Shown here piece after piece: positions 1 to 5,707 of a stretch of 7,347 nt of DNA. Below the pieces are notes generated by a model that worked only from the letters and a program-made list of their open reading frames with translations, was not told the origin of the DNA and did no database searches. Each line of letters starts with the position of its first letter. Position 1 is the stretch's first letter. This DNA comes from JANWYU01 sp964655485. Lineage in GTDB: Bacteria; Bdellovibrionota; Bdellovibrionia; Bdellovibrionales; Bdellovibrionaceae. The position numbers and the translations under genes are program-made. The stretch spans positions 1 to 7,347 of the forward strand of contig CAZZMS010000052.1 of the NCBI GenBank assembly GCA_964655485.1. The letters run 5' to 3'.

Positions 1-1245
1 GGGTAAATCTATAAGTCCTGGCCAGCCTTGAGCCGCGCGCGCTTGCTCCTGACGAATCAAACCAGAGAGCATGATTGTGCGTGAATCGCTAAGATCAAAT
101 CCGGTTTTAACGAGATTTTGTTTGATAGAAGGAATACCCTCGAAAGAGGCGGCCAGGTCCAATTGAGATACGCCGGTTTCGATCTTGAGATTCATGCGTC
201 CGCTCGAATCTATGAGTGGAGCGACCTTGAGGCTGATTCCGTAGGGTTTCCATTCGACGGATTGGCCCTGAAAAGCTCCACGACTCACGACAGGAAACTC
301 TCCGCCCGCGGTAAACTCTCCGGTAGCACCACTTTTAACCACTAAGCTCGGACTGGCAAGGGCTTGCCCAAGGCCTTTTTGGGCACTAAGTAAGAGCTTA
401 AGCTGTATGGGATCTAAGGTGCCTTGCGGTAACACTTGTCCTGAAATCTCCTGAGGTAAGCTGAGACCTAAGGCTTGTAGGCGTTGGATGCTAAGTTCAG
501 CAAATAAGACCTGGATTTTGATAGCACGCTCGATAGTTAAAACCTGTTCCGCCATTTTGATTTTGAAACCTAAAGATTGCAGGGTTGTTTGAAGGGGCTC
601 CTCGAGTGCCCCCTTCTGTACCTCAGCGATCCAAGAGCTTTGAAAATGAAAAGCTGGTCGGGCTTTAACTCCTTTTAAGAATTGATGTTCTAACCATTGA
701 ATTAACTTAGTTTTTTGAAAATCAGGTACCACCAGTTCATTGGAGTAATCGCATTCCGACTCCAGGCAGCGGGTAGCCAATGCTTTGAATCCCTCCCAAG
801 AGCGCAGGCGACCCTTTAATTTGATTTCCCCTTTTTGTGTGAGGACCTGACAAAAACCCATATCTTGGCAGACTTCGGTTAATAAAGAATGGGTTCGCAT
901 TTGACGTACACTCAGGACTTGGACCTCCGCCAACGAGTTTCGAAGTTTTACGATGCCATAAGCTCCTTTTTTTAGAGCTTGAATCCACAGTTTTCCTTCA
1001 CTGCTCCAGTGTTTAAAGGACTCTCCAGGAAGTTGCAGGCCAACCACTTGATGAGTGGGGAAAAAAAGAGTAGAGCCCACACCCATTTGAACGTGTTGAG
1101 TTTTTATCTCGGTGCTGTGACCAAGAGCCTGGATAAAAGGGCTTAGGCAAGAAAAGATGAGCAGGCTTGCCAGTAGCTTAGGAATAAAGTTTTTATGTGG
1201 AAAACGGTGGGGGTTTAGCTGTGTTAATGGGGAAGGTAATGACAT
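1..1245 (-). CDS. cpaC: Tad/Flp pilus-type outer-membrane secretin (CpaC/RcpA-like), 3' end outside window
   Basis: The reading frame is open from an ATG at 1245 to the left edge: 415 codons, no stop, C-terminus missing. The start has AGGAGG five bases upstream. Residues 1-24 form a rather long basic leader, and residues 24-35 (LLASLLIFSCLS) are a hydrophobic export segment. FSC is a poor lipobox because of the Phe. Residues of about 48-115 resemble the pilus-secretin N-terminal domain (GSTLFFPTHQVVGLQLPGE, then a WIQALKKGAYGIVKL strand region). Residues of about 116-235 look like small periplasmic ring domains. From about 236 the secretin core begins (IKIQVLFAELSIQRLQALGL), followed by LASPSLVVKSG, TAGGEFPVVS, WKPYGISLKVAPLI and a late PGLIDLP. 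In this family, secretins form the outer-membrane ring for Flp pili. The GGEFP motif and the GVSQLD stretch favour CpaC/RcpA over GspD or PilQ. The gene follows a 491-bp gap, so it may head its own transcript. The exact subfamily is inferred. Confidence 0.85.
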   Translation of the reverse strand, partial: MSLPSPLTQLNPHRFPHKNFIPKLLASLLIFSCLSPFIQALGHSTEIKTQHVQMGVGSTLFFPTHQVVGLQLPGESFKHWSSEGKLWIQALKKGAYGIVKLRNSLAEVQVLSVRQMRTHSLLTEVCQDMGFCQVLTQKGEIKLKGRLRSWEGFKALATRCLESECDYSNELVVPDFQKTKLIQWLEHQFLKGVKARPAFHFQSSWIAEVQKGALEEPLQTTLQSLGFKIKMAEQVLTIERAIKIQVLFAELSIQRLQALGLSLPQEISGQVLPQGTLDPIQLKLLLSAQKGLGQALASPSLVVKSGATGEFTAGGEFPVVSRGAFQGQSVEWKPYGISLKVAPLIDSSGRMNLKIETGVSQLDLAASFEGIPSIKQNLVKTGFDLSDSRTIMLSGLIRQEQARAAQGWPGLIDLP

Positions 1246-1246
1246 A

Positions 1247-1269
1247 AGGACCTCCTGTGGGGCGGTCCT
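1247..1269 (-). promoter_or_regulatory. Leader hairpin overlapping the secretin ribosome binding site
   Basis: Read on the minus strand, AGGACC and GGTCCT form a perfect 6-bp stem around an 11-base loop, and a G-U pair could extend it by one. The loop holds AGGA and the 3' arm begins with the last GG of the AGGAGG Shine-Dalgarno, ending one base before the ATG. The structure would therefore partly mask the ribosome binding site. This is visible in sequence; any regulatory effect is inferred. Confidence 0.4.
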
Positions 1270-1319
1270 CGGATATGAAAAGCTGGTGCTGGGGGTAGAG
1301 GCAAGCCAAGAAAGGAGAG

Positions 1320-1348
1320 AGTATAAGCCGGACATACGAACCGGACAG
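1320..1348 (-). promoter_or_regulatory. Possible sigma70-like promoter for the secretin gene
   Basis: On the minus strand TATACT (1320-1325) matches the -10 consensus in five of six bases. With a 17-bp spacer the -35 position holds CTGTCC, which matches TTGACA in only three positions. Transcription would start near 1313 and give a leader of roughly 68 nt. The weak -35 coincides with the half-sites noted separately, so the promoter may depend on a bound regulator. Confidence 0.35.
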
Positions 1349-1356
1349 TTTGTCCG
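1328..1356. promoter_or_regulatory. Operator-like cluster of CCGGACA/TGTCCG half-sites
   Basis: On the plus strand CCGGACA occurs at 1328-1334 and again at 1341-1347, 13 bp apart. The second copy is followed after GTT by TGTCCG at 1351-1356, which makes a perfect 6-bp inverted repeat (CGGACA, 3-base gap, TGTCCG). The cluster overlaps the -35 region and spacer of the possible secretin promoter. The arrangement looks like a transcription-factor site, but no regulator can be named from sequence alone. Confidence 0.4.
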
Positions 1357-1564
1357 AGCTCCTGGCCCCTGAAAAATTTATTTTTTCTAGTTTTTCTCCA
1401 TGGGCTTTTGACTTTCGATCCGGGGCACGTCCTTTGTGGATCGGTCGCCCAAGGGTTTGCTCCATTAGCTATCCATGGTGCAGGGGGCTCCAAGCGAAAT
1501 AAAAAGCCTAAGGAGGCATCACTTGGGATACGTCGCTTCTTCAGGTTTTTAAACAGATATCGGC

Positions 1565-1693
1565 AAAATCCCGGAGATTATTTTGTTACCAGAGGCAATA
1601 AAATTCATCGATGGTGTGCATTTCAAGGTATTGAGGAGTTCATCAGCATCGACGAATTACATCAAAAAATTCGTGGAATTTTCTGTTACCAGA
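1565..1693. repeat. Nested cluster of degenerate direct and inverted repeats
   Basis: A direct repeat of about 28-29 bp occurs at 1565-1593 and 1666-1693. It shares AAAAT at one end and TGTTACCAGA at the other, with the TGTTACCAGA copies exactly 100 bp apart. About 22 of 29 positions agree with one gap. Between the copies is an inverted repeat, 1602-1616 against 1644-1658 (13 of 15 pairing), with a 27-base centre. The spacing from each direct repeat to the nearest inverted-repeat arm is 8 and 7 bases, so the layout is nearly symmetrical. Function is unknown. A structured RNA, a protein-binding array or the scar of a small mobile element are all possible. Confidence 0.4.
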
Positions 1694-1735
1694 AAAAGGC
1701 CCTTTAGTTGTGAACTTCAAGGCTTCAAAGAGGGA
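1691..1735 (-). terminator. Weak rho-independent-like terminator after cdd
   Basis: Just after the cdd stop, on the minus strand, CCCTCTTT can pair with AAAGGG (6 bp with a two-base bulge) around a loop of about 17 bases. CCTTTTT follows. The stem is short and bulged, so this is a low-confidence call. It fits the position between cdd and a separately promoted secretin gene. Confidence 0.25.
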
Positions 1736-1736
1736 T

Positions 1737-2171
1737 TTAGGGCCCACTTAGTAGTTTGTCCGGTGAAAATGAGGACGGGAATAACTCTTGAAAGCGGAGG
1801 ATTTGTGCCACCTTCTCAAGATTGCCTAAAAGTACCCATGCATCCTCGGTAATAAACTCACTCGCCACTTGACGACACATTCCACAGGGGGGCCAGGGAG
1901 GATTAGCATCTGTGACCACACAGAAGGCGACAAGGCGTCTTTGTTTGTTGTCTTTACCCCCACGCCAAATGGCCACTCGCTCGGCACAAACAGTAGCTCC
2001 GTAACTGGCGTTTTCGATATTCGTTCCACTCTCCATATGGCCGTCGTCAAATAGGACGCTGGCCCCCACCGCGTATCCCGAGTAGGGGCTATGGGATTGC
2101 GTGCGAGCTTGAACTGCCAGCTGATGGAGTTGTTTGACCACTTCGGAGCTTAAAGATTGTAGAGAGGACAT
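1737..2171 (-). CDS. cdd: Cytidine deaminase
   Basis: This 144-residue protein has the full signature of the small homotetrameric zinc-dependent cytidine deaminases. These cytosolic enzymes hydrolyse cytidine and deoxycytidine to uridine and deoxyuridine in pyrimidine salvage. HSPYSGYAVGA at residues 27-37 and NIENASYGATVCAERVAI from residue 51 contain the nucleoside-binding Asn51 and Glu53, a zinc ligand (Cys62) and the catalytic Glu64. PPCGMCRQ supplies the other two zinc ligands, Cys96 and Cys99. The tail (QELFPSSFSPDKLL) matches the usual ELLP-F-P-L ending. Length is normal for the family. The ATG has AAGGAGG five bases upstream. It lies 151 bp downstream of gcvP on the same strand, without a functional link, and may be co-transcribed or use the weak promoter just upstream. 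Confidence 0.97.
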   Translation of the reverse strand: MSSLQSLSSEVVKQLHQLAVQARTQSHSPYSGYAVGASVLFDDGHMESGTNIENASYGATVCAERVAIWRGGKDNKQRRLVAFCVVTDANPPWPPCGMCRQVASEFITEDAWVLLGNLEKVAQILRFQELFPSSFSPDKLLSGP

Positions 2172-2218
2172 GGTTCCTCCTTCAAAGAGGGTGAAGTTTA
2201 GTGTCGGCTTTTCCCGCC

Positions 2219-2224
2219 ATTATC
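2219..2224 (-). promoter_or_regulatory. Possible -10 element for cdd
   Basis: GATAAT on the minus strand matches the -10 consensus at five of six positions and would place the transcript start about 40 nt before the cdd ATG. No good -35 sits 16-18 bp upstream. It is a candidate only; cdd may instead be read through from gcvP. Confidence 0.25.
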
Positions 2225-2250
2225 CAAAGGCCAAGGACCAGGTGGCTTGT

Positions 2251-2311
2251 TGCCTCTAAGGTCAATGACACTGCGATCAAAACCTTTCAGTCATGCATCA
2301 ACCTTGAGGCA
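2251..2311. repeat. Long imperfect inverted repeat between gcvP and cdd
   Basis: On the plus strand TGCCTCTAAGGT (2251-2262) pairs with ACCTTGAGGCA (2301-2311): 11 bp with one bulged base. Inside it, after a 2-by-6 internal loop, ATGAC and GTCAT pair for five more bases, leaving a loop of about 20. The RNA of the gcvP 3' region would fold into a two-part hairpin. No U-run follows on the minus strand, so it is not a classical terminator. It could stabilise the gcvP mRNA end or be a dispersed palindromic repeat. Confidence 0.5.
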
Positions 2312-2322
2312 AAGAGGTTGTA

Positions 2323-5205
2323 TCAAATTTTCCAATCCTCCACAGGTGGGCAAGTACAAAAAACATTGCGGTCGCCGTAAGCATCATTCACTCGCGCTAC
2401 CTGAGGCCAATACTTACGTTCAGCAACCCAAGCGATGGGAGTGACAGCTTGCTTGCGCGAATAAGGATGAGACCAATCCTCGCGCAAGATCTCCTGCAGT
2501 GTATGAGGTGAGTTGACCACGGGATTGTCTTCCTTGGGCCACTCACCGCGGTGGACCTTCTGACATTCTTCGTGAATGAGTTGCATCGCCTGAATGAATC
2601 GATCCAGCTCCTCGAGGCTTTCTGACTCCGTAGGTTCAACCATCAAAGTTCCCGCCACAGGCCAGCTCATTGTGGGCGCATGGTAACCATAATCCATCAA
2701 GCGTTTAGCCACATCCACAACCTCAATACCGAGTTCGCGAAGTGGGCGAAGATCTAAAATACATTCGTGAGCCACTCGACCGTTTTGTCCTTTGTACAGA
2801 ACAGGGAAGAAGGGGTGAAGTCGATGGGCCAAATAATTAGCTGAAAGTAAAGCCTGATAGGTGGCCTGTTTGAGGCCCTTCATGCCCATCATGCGGATAT
2901 ACATCCAAGAAATCGTGAGAAGACTCACCGAGCCCCAAGGAGCACTAGTTACTGCTCCGCAACCTGTTTCTGGCCCGGCCTTTGGCTGCATGGGGTGATG
3001 AGGAAGAAAGGGGGCTAAATGCTCTTTAACTCCAATGGGGCCTACACCCGGTCCGCCCCCTCCGTGGGGAATGGCGAAGGTTTTATGTAAGTTCATATGG
3101 GCGACGTCAGCGCCGAGATCTGTGGGTTTTACCCACCCCACCAAAGCGTTCAAATTCGCTCCATCCATATAGACTTGGCCACCGTGGCGGTGAATGATAG
3201 CGCACACTTTTTGAATATGCCATTCAAAAACTCCGTGAGTGGAGGGATAAGTGACCATCAAGGCGGCGAGTTCGTGGGCGTGTTTCTGGGCTTTCTGTTG
3301 GAGGTCCTCAATATCGATGTTACCCTGGTTATCACAGCTTACGACAACGACTTCAAAGCCAGCCATAGCGGCCGATGCTGGATTGGTCCCATGAGCAGAG
3401 CTTGGGATTAAACACACTTTGCGATGCGATTCTCCACGACTTTCATGGTAACGACGGATCGTCAGAAGTCCGGCGTATTCCCCCTGGGCTCCAGAATTGG
3501 GCTGAAAGCTCACCCGTGCAAAACCCGTGATGTGACTAAGCATTTTCTCCAAAGATGAGACTAGGTCTATGAAGCCACGCAGGGATTCGGTGGGAGCGAA
3601 GGGATGGATAGTGCTTACCGTGGGCCAGGTGAGGGGAAGTAGCTCACTGGTTGCATTAAGTTTCATCGTGCAAGACCCCAAAGAAATCATCGAGCGGGTT
3701 AAAGAGATATCCTTCTCCTCGAGGGATTTAATGTAGCGAAGAAGTTCAGTCTCGCTATGGTAACGATTAAAATGAGGATGAGTGAGATAGGCACTTTTTC
3801 TTTGAAGTTTTTCCGGCCAATCGAGTGGTTGTAGGCTGGCGGAGTCTTGGAGAACAGCTAAAGCCTCTTGTAGCTTAGCGCCCCCTTGAGACAAGGCTGC
3901 CGCCAGAGTGCTTACGAGCTTCTTGAGCTCTTCGTAGGTTTTTGTTTCATCCAAAGCGATGGTCAGTAGAGACTTAGTAGCTGTGTAGCGAATCAAAATC
4001 CCCTGAGCTTGCGCGGATTCAGCGAGCTTGGCCGCCTGCGGATGGGAGAAAGACAGGGTGTCGAAGAAGTAAGATTGCTGGCTCGATAATCCAAGGGTCT
4101 GCAAAGCTTGGCTTAATTTTTTGGTTTTGTTATGGATCTCAAGGGCTATGTTTTTTAAGCCCTCAGGACCATGATAAACAGCGTACATGGCAGCCACATT
4201 GGCCAGTAAGACCTGAGCCGTACAAATGTTACTTGTGGCTTTTTCCCTGCGGATATGTTGTTCGCGGGTTTGTAAAGTTAAACGGTAGGCGGGACGCCCC
4301 TGACGATCCACACTGACACCTACAAGTCGTCCTGGTAACAGTCTTTTATATTCATCGCGGGTAGCAAGGAAGGCTGCATGCGGTCCTCCTCCCCACAAAG
4401 GTAAACCAAAGCGCTGGGTGTTACCTACCACAATGTCTGCTCCCCATTCCCCGGGTGGAGTCAGTAGGGTGAGGGCTAAAAGGTCTGTGTCCACAATAAC
4501 CAAAGCCCCCGAGGCGTGGGCTTTTTGAACAAGGTTTTGATAATCTTTGATCTCACCAAAAGTATCTGGGTAGGCGAGGATACAAGCCTTCGGGGCTTGC
4601 GCGAAATCCATTTGTTCTGCAGGTCCGATCCACAGCTTTACCCCAAGAGCTTTCATGCGAGTTTCGATGACAGCGATGACATGGGGATGAAGATTTTCGT
4701 CCAATAGAACAAGATCATTCTTGTTTTTTGATATTTGCAAGGCCATGTGAGCGGCTTCGGCGGCAGCCGTGCCCTCGTCGAGCAGGGAGGCATTGGCTAA
4801 AGGAAGGCCAGATAAGTCTACGACCATCGTTTGGAAATTCACCAAGCTTTCCATTCGTCCCTGAGAGATCTCGGCTTGATAAGGAGTGTAGGCCGTGTAC
4901 CAGCCTGGATTTTCTAAAACGTTACGCTGAATCACTGAAGGGAGATGGGCGGGATAATAACCCATTCCTAGGTAACAGTCATAGCTGCGGTTATGTTGAA
5001 GAAGCTCCTTCAGCTCGCGCAAAGCCTGGGCCTCCGACACAGGTTCATCGAAGAAAGAAGGTGAGAATTGACTGCGGATTTCATGCGGGATGACTTCATT
5101 CAAGAATTGCTCTTGCGAGCTGCAGCCAAGTATTTTCAGCATAGCTTCAGATTGTTCTGGTCGCGGGCCAATATGACGTCGGGGGAAGGATGATGGTTCA
5201 AACAT
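2323..5205 (-). CDS. gcvP: Glycine dehydrogenase (decarboxylating), single-chain P-protein
   Basis: GcvP is the PLP-dependent subunit of the glycine cleavage system. It decarboxylates glycine and passes the aminomethyl group to lipoylated GcvH. The 960-residue chain matches the one-gene form (E. coli about 957), not the split GcvPA/GcvPB form. It opens with the typical FPRRHIGPRPEQ. The N-terminal aminotransferase-like half spans roughly residues 1-440 and the cofactor-binding half about 480-900. The latter carries SLGSCTMKLN (Ser511-Lys515), SSAHGTNPAS (His605), YMDGANLNA (Asp681) and MNLHKTFAIPHGGGGPG, in which Lys708 is the predicted Schiff-base lysine. The start at 5205 is an ATG with AGGAG five bases upstream, and homology begins immediately. 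The frame extends to a TTG at 5250, but those 15 residues look non-family and lack a good ribosome site. gcvT and gcvH are not adjacent. The gene lies 57 bp after the coiled-coil gene without a visible terminator and may be co-transcribed with it. Confidence 0.98.
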   Translation of the reverse strand: MFEPSSFPRRHIGPRPEQSEAMLKILGCSSQEQFLNEVIPHEIRSQFSPSFFDEPVSEAQALRELKELLQHNRSYDCYLGMGYYPAHLPSVIQRNVLENPGWYTAYTPYQAEISQGRMESLVNFQTMVVDLSGLPLANASLLDEGTAAAEAAHMALQISKNKNDLVLLDENLHPHVIAVIETRMKALGVKLWIGPAEQMDFAQAPKACILAYPDTFGEIKDYQNLVQKAHASGALVIVDTDLLALTLLTPPGEWGADIVVGNTQRFGLPLWGGGPHAAFLATRDEYKRLLPGRLVGVSVDRQGRPAYRLTLQTREQHIRREKATSNICTAQVLLANVAAMYAVYHGPEGLKNIALEIHNKTKKLSQALQTLGLSSQQSYFFDTLSFSHPQAAKLAESAQAQGILIRYTATKSLLTIALDETKTYEELKKLVSTLAAALSQGGAKLQEALAVLQDSASLQPLDWPEKLQRKSAYLTHPHFNRYHSETELLRYIKSLEEKDISLTRSMISLGSCTMKLNATSELLPLTWPTVSTIHPFAPTESLRGFIDLVSSLEKMLSHITGFARVSFQPNSGAQGEYAGLLTIRRYHESRGESHRKVCLIPSSAHGTNPASAAMAGFEVVVVSCDNQGNIDIEDLQQKAQKHAHELAALMVTYPSTHGVFEWHIQKVCAIIHRHGGQVYMDGANLNALVGWVKPTDLGADVAHMNLHKTFAIPHGGGGPGVGPIGVKEHLAPFLPHHPMQPKAGPETGCGAVTSAPWGSVSLLTISWMYIRMMGMKGLKQATYQALLSANYLAHRLHPFFPVLYKGQNGRVAHECILDLRPLRELGIEVVDVAKRLMDYGYHAPTMSWPVAGTLMVEPTESESLEELDRFIQAMQLIHEECQKVHRGEWPKEDNPVVNSPHTLQEILREDWSHPYSRKQAVTPIAWVAERKYWPQVARVNDAYGDRNVFCTCPPVEDWKI

Positions 5206-5218
5206 GATAGCTCCTATC
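5206..5218 (-). promoter_or_regulatory. gcvP: gcvP ribosome binding site inside a small palindrome
   Basis: The 13 bases directly before the gcvP ATG read GATAGGAGCTATC on the minus strand: a 5-bp inverted repeat (GATAG/CTATC) with GAG as the loop and the AGGAG Shine-Dalgarno across it. A few bases further upstream CTCC could instead pair with the GGAG. This site decides the ATG at 5205 over the upstream TTG. Sequestration is inferred, and a 3-base loop makes a modest hairpin. No glycine riboswitch is present in this short gap. Confidence 0.45.
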
Positions 5219-5262
5219 GCGGAGGACGCGGTTTTTCTGCCAAGGATCAAGATAGCAAAAAA

Positions 5263-5625
5263 TTAGGATTTACTGGTTTGGCGAGTTGACGTTTTTTTCT
5301 TTGGTTTGCGAGCAGCACTCTTCTTGGTTCTCGCGGGCTTAGTTTGTCTTGTCTCCTTGTGGGTGGTGGATGCTCTGATCTCAGAGAGGAGAGCTTTCAA
5401 GTGGGCCGTGATGTTTTCTGAACGGGTTTTTAAATGGGTCTCGAAATCTTGGATAATCTTTTGTGAGCCCTGCTTCAGGATGGCTAAACGTTGCTTGCGC
5501 TCAGGGCTGGACATGGCTTGCTCCCAAAGCTTCTTAATTTCTTCGGTAACAATTGGACTTAAGTCTTTTTGTAGCTCGAGTAATTCTTTTTTGATGTTTT
5601 GCAAGGATGTTTGGGTTTTGGCCAT
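5263..5625 (-). CDS. Small coiled-coil protein with lysine/arginine-rich histone-H1-like tail
   Basis: I do not recognise this 120-residue protein as a named family. Residues of about 5-86 are predicted to be almost wholly helical and amphipathic (IKKELLELQKDL, then KIIQDFETHLKTRSENITAHLKALLSEI), consistent with a coiled coil or helical bundle. Residues 90-120 are a disordered basic tail with 13 Lys/Arg and one acidic residue, rich in Thr, Ser, Ala and Pro (KKSAARKPKKK). Such tails are known from bacterial histone-H1-like and some phasin-like proteins, so binding of nucleic acid or another polyanion is an inference. There is no signal peptide or membrane segment. The ATG has AGGAGG six bases upstream, and a good promoter lies just before it, so it is a genuine, probably well-expressed gene. 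It sits between tldE and gcvP on the same strand. Confidence 0.85.
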   Translation of the reverse strand: MAKTQTSLQNIKKELLELQKDLSPIVTEEIKKLWEQAMSSPERKQRLAILKQGSQKIIQDFETHLKTRSENITAHLKALLSEIRASTTHKETRQTKPARTKKSAARKPKKKTSTRQTSKS

Positions 5626-5661
5626 GGCCGTCCTCCTGAGGTTTGATGGATTGATGGGGAC

Positions 5662-5690
5662 ATTCTAGGAGGAGTCCTTGGCTTGGGCAA
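5662..5690 (-). promoter_or_regulatory. Sigma70-like promoter for the coiled-coil gene (and possibly gcvP)
   Basis: On the minus strand TTGCCC (-35, four of six consensus bases) is separated by exactly 17 bp from TAGAAT (-10, five of six). The expected start near 5655 gives a leader of about 30 nt before the ATG at 5625. This is the best promoter match in the window. With no terminator before gcvP, transcripts from here could extend into it. Confidence 0.55.
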
Positions 5691-5707
5691 GAGCGGCTTT
5701 TAGGGTG

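Larger units (their letters stand above)
1246..1736. other. 491-bp stretch between cdd and the secretin gene without a convincing gene
   Basis: Both strands were read. Short frames exist on the minus strand (for example one starting at 1465) and on the plus strand (1408-1707 from a TTG, 1583-1852). They lack ribosome binding sites, give no recognisable protein and overlap real genes out of frame. The segment holds, from the cdd side: a weak terminator-like hairpin just after cdd, a repeat cluster at 1565-1693, an unremarkable stretch at about 1360-1560, and the possible secretin promoter, half-sites and leader hairpin. The middle could also be the remains of a decayed gene. A minus-strand peptide-like run (MHTIDEFYCLW) is interrupted by stops. 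Confidence 0.6.

Noticed and set aside
118..345. Plus-strand frame of 75 codons
   Set aside because: It lies entirely antisense to the well-supported secretin core; no ribosome site or recognisable product.
646..1287. Thirteen-base repeat ATGAAAAGCTGGT, once inside the secretin gene and once in its leader
   Set aside because: A single 13-base match within a 7-kb window is within chance expectation, and one copy is coding sequence.
1193..1465. Minus-strand 90-codon frame upstream of the secretin
   Set aside because: It overlaps the secretin start out of frame, has no ribosome site before its ATG, and crosses the promoter-like and hairpin elements.
1408..1852. Two plus-strand frames (1408-1707 and 1583-1852)
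   Set aside because: One starts at a TTG without a ribosome site; the other runs antisense into cdd. Neither gives a recognisable protein. They remain possible only if comparative data support them.
4728..5093. Plus-strand 121-codon frame
   Set aside because: It is antisense to the strongly conserved N-terminal half of gcvP.
5206..5250. Upstream TTG start adding 15 residues to GcvP
   Set aside because: The ATG at 5205 has AGGAG at five bases and family similarity starts right there; the TTG has no comparable ribosome site and the extra residues do not look like GcvP.
5206..5262. Glycine riboswitch before gcvP
   Set aside because: The gap is only 57 bases and lacks the tandem aptamer core motifs.
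5306..5668. Plus-strand 120-codon frame with hydrophobic stretches
   Set aside because: It is the antisense of the coiled-coil/basic-tail gene, which has a promoter and a strong ribosome site; the hydrophobicity is the usual complement of Lys-rich codons.
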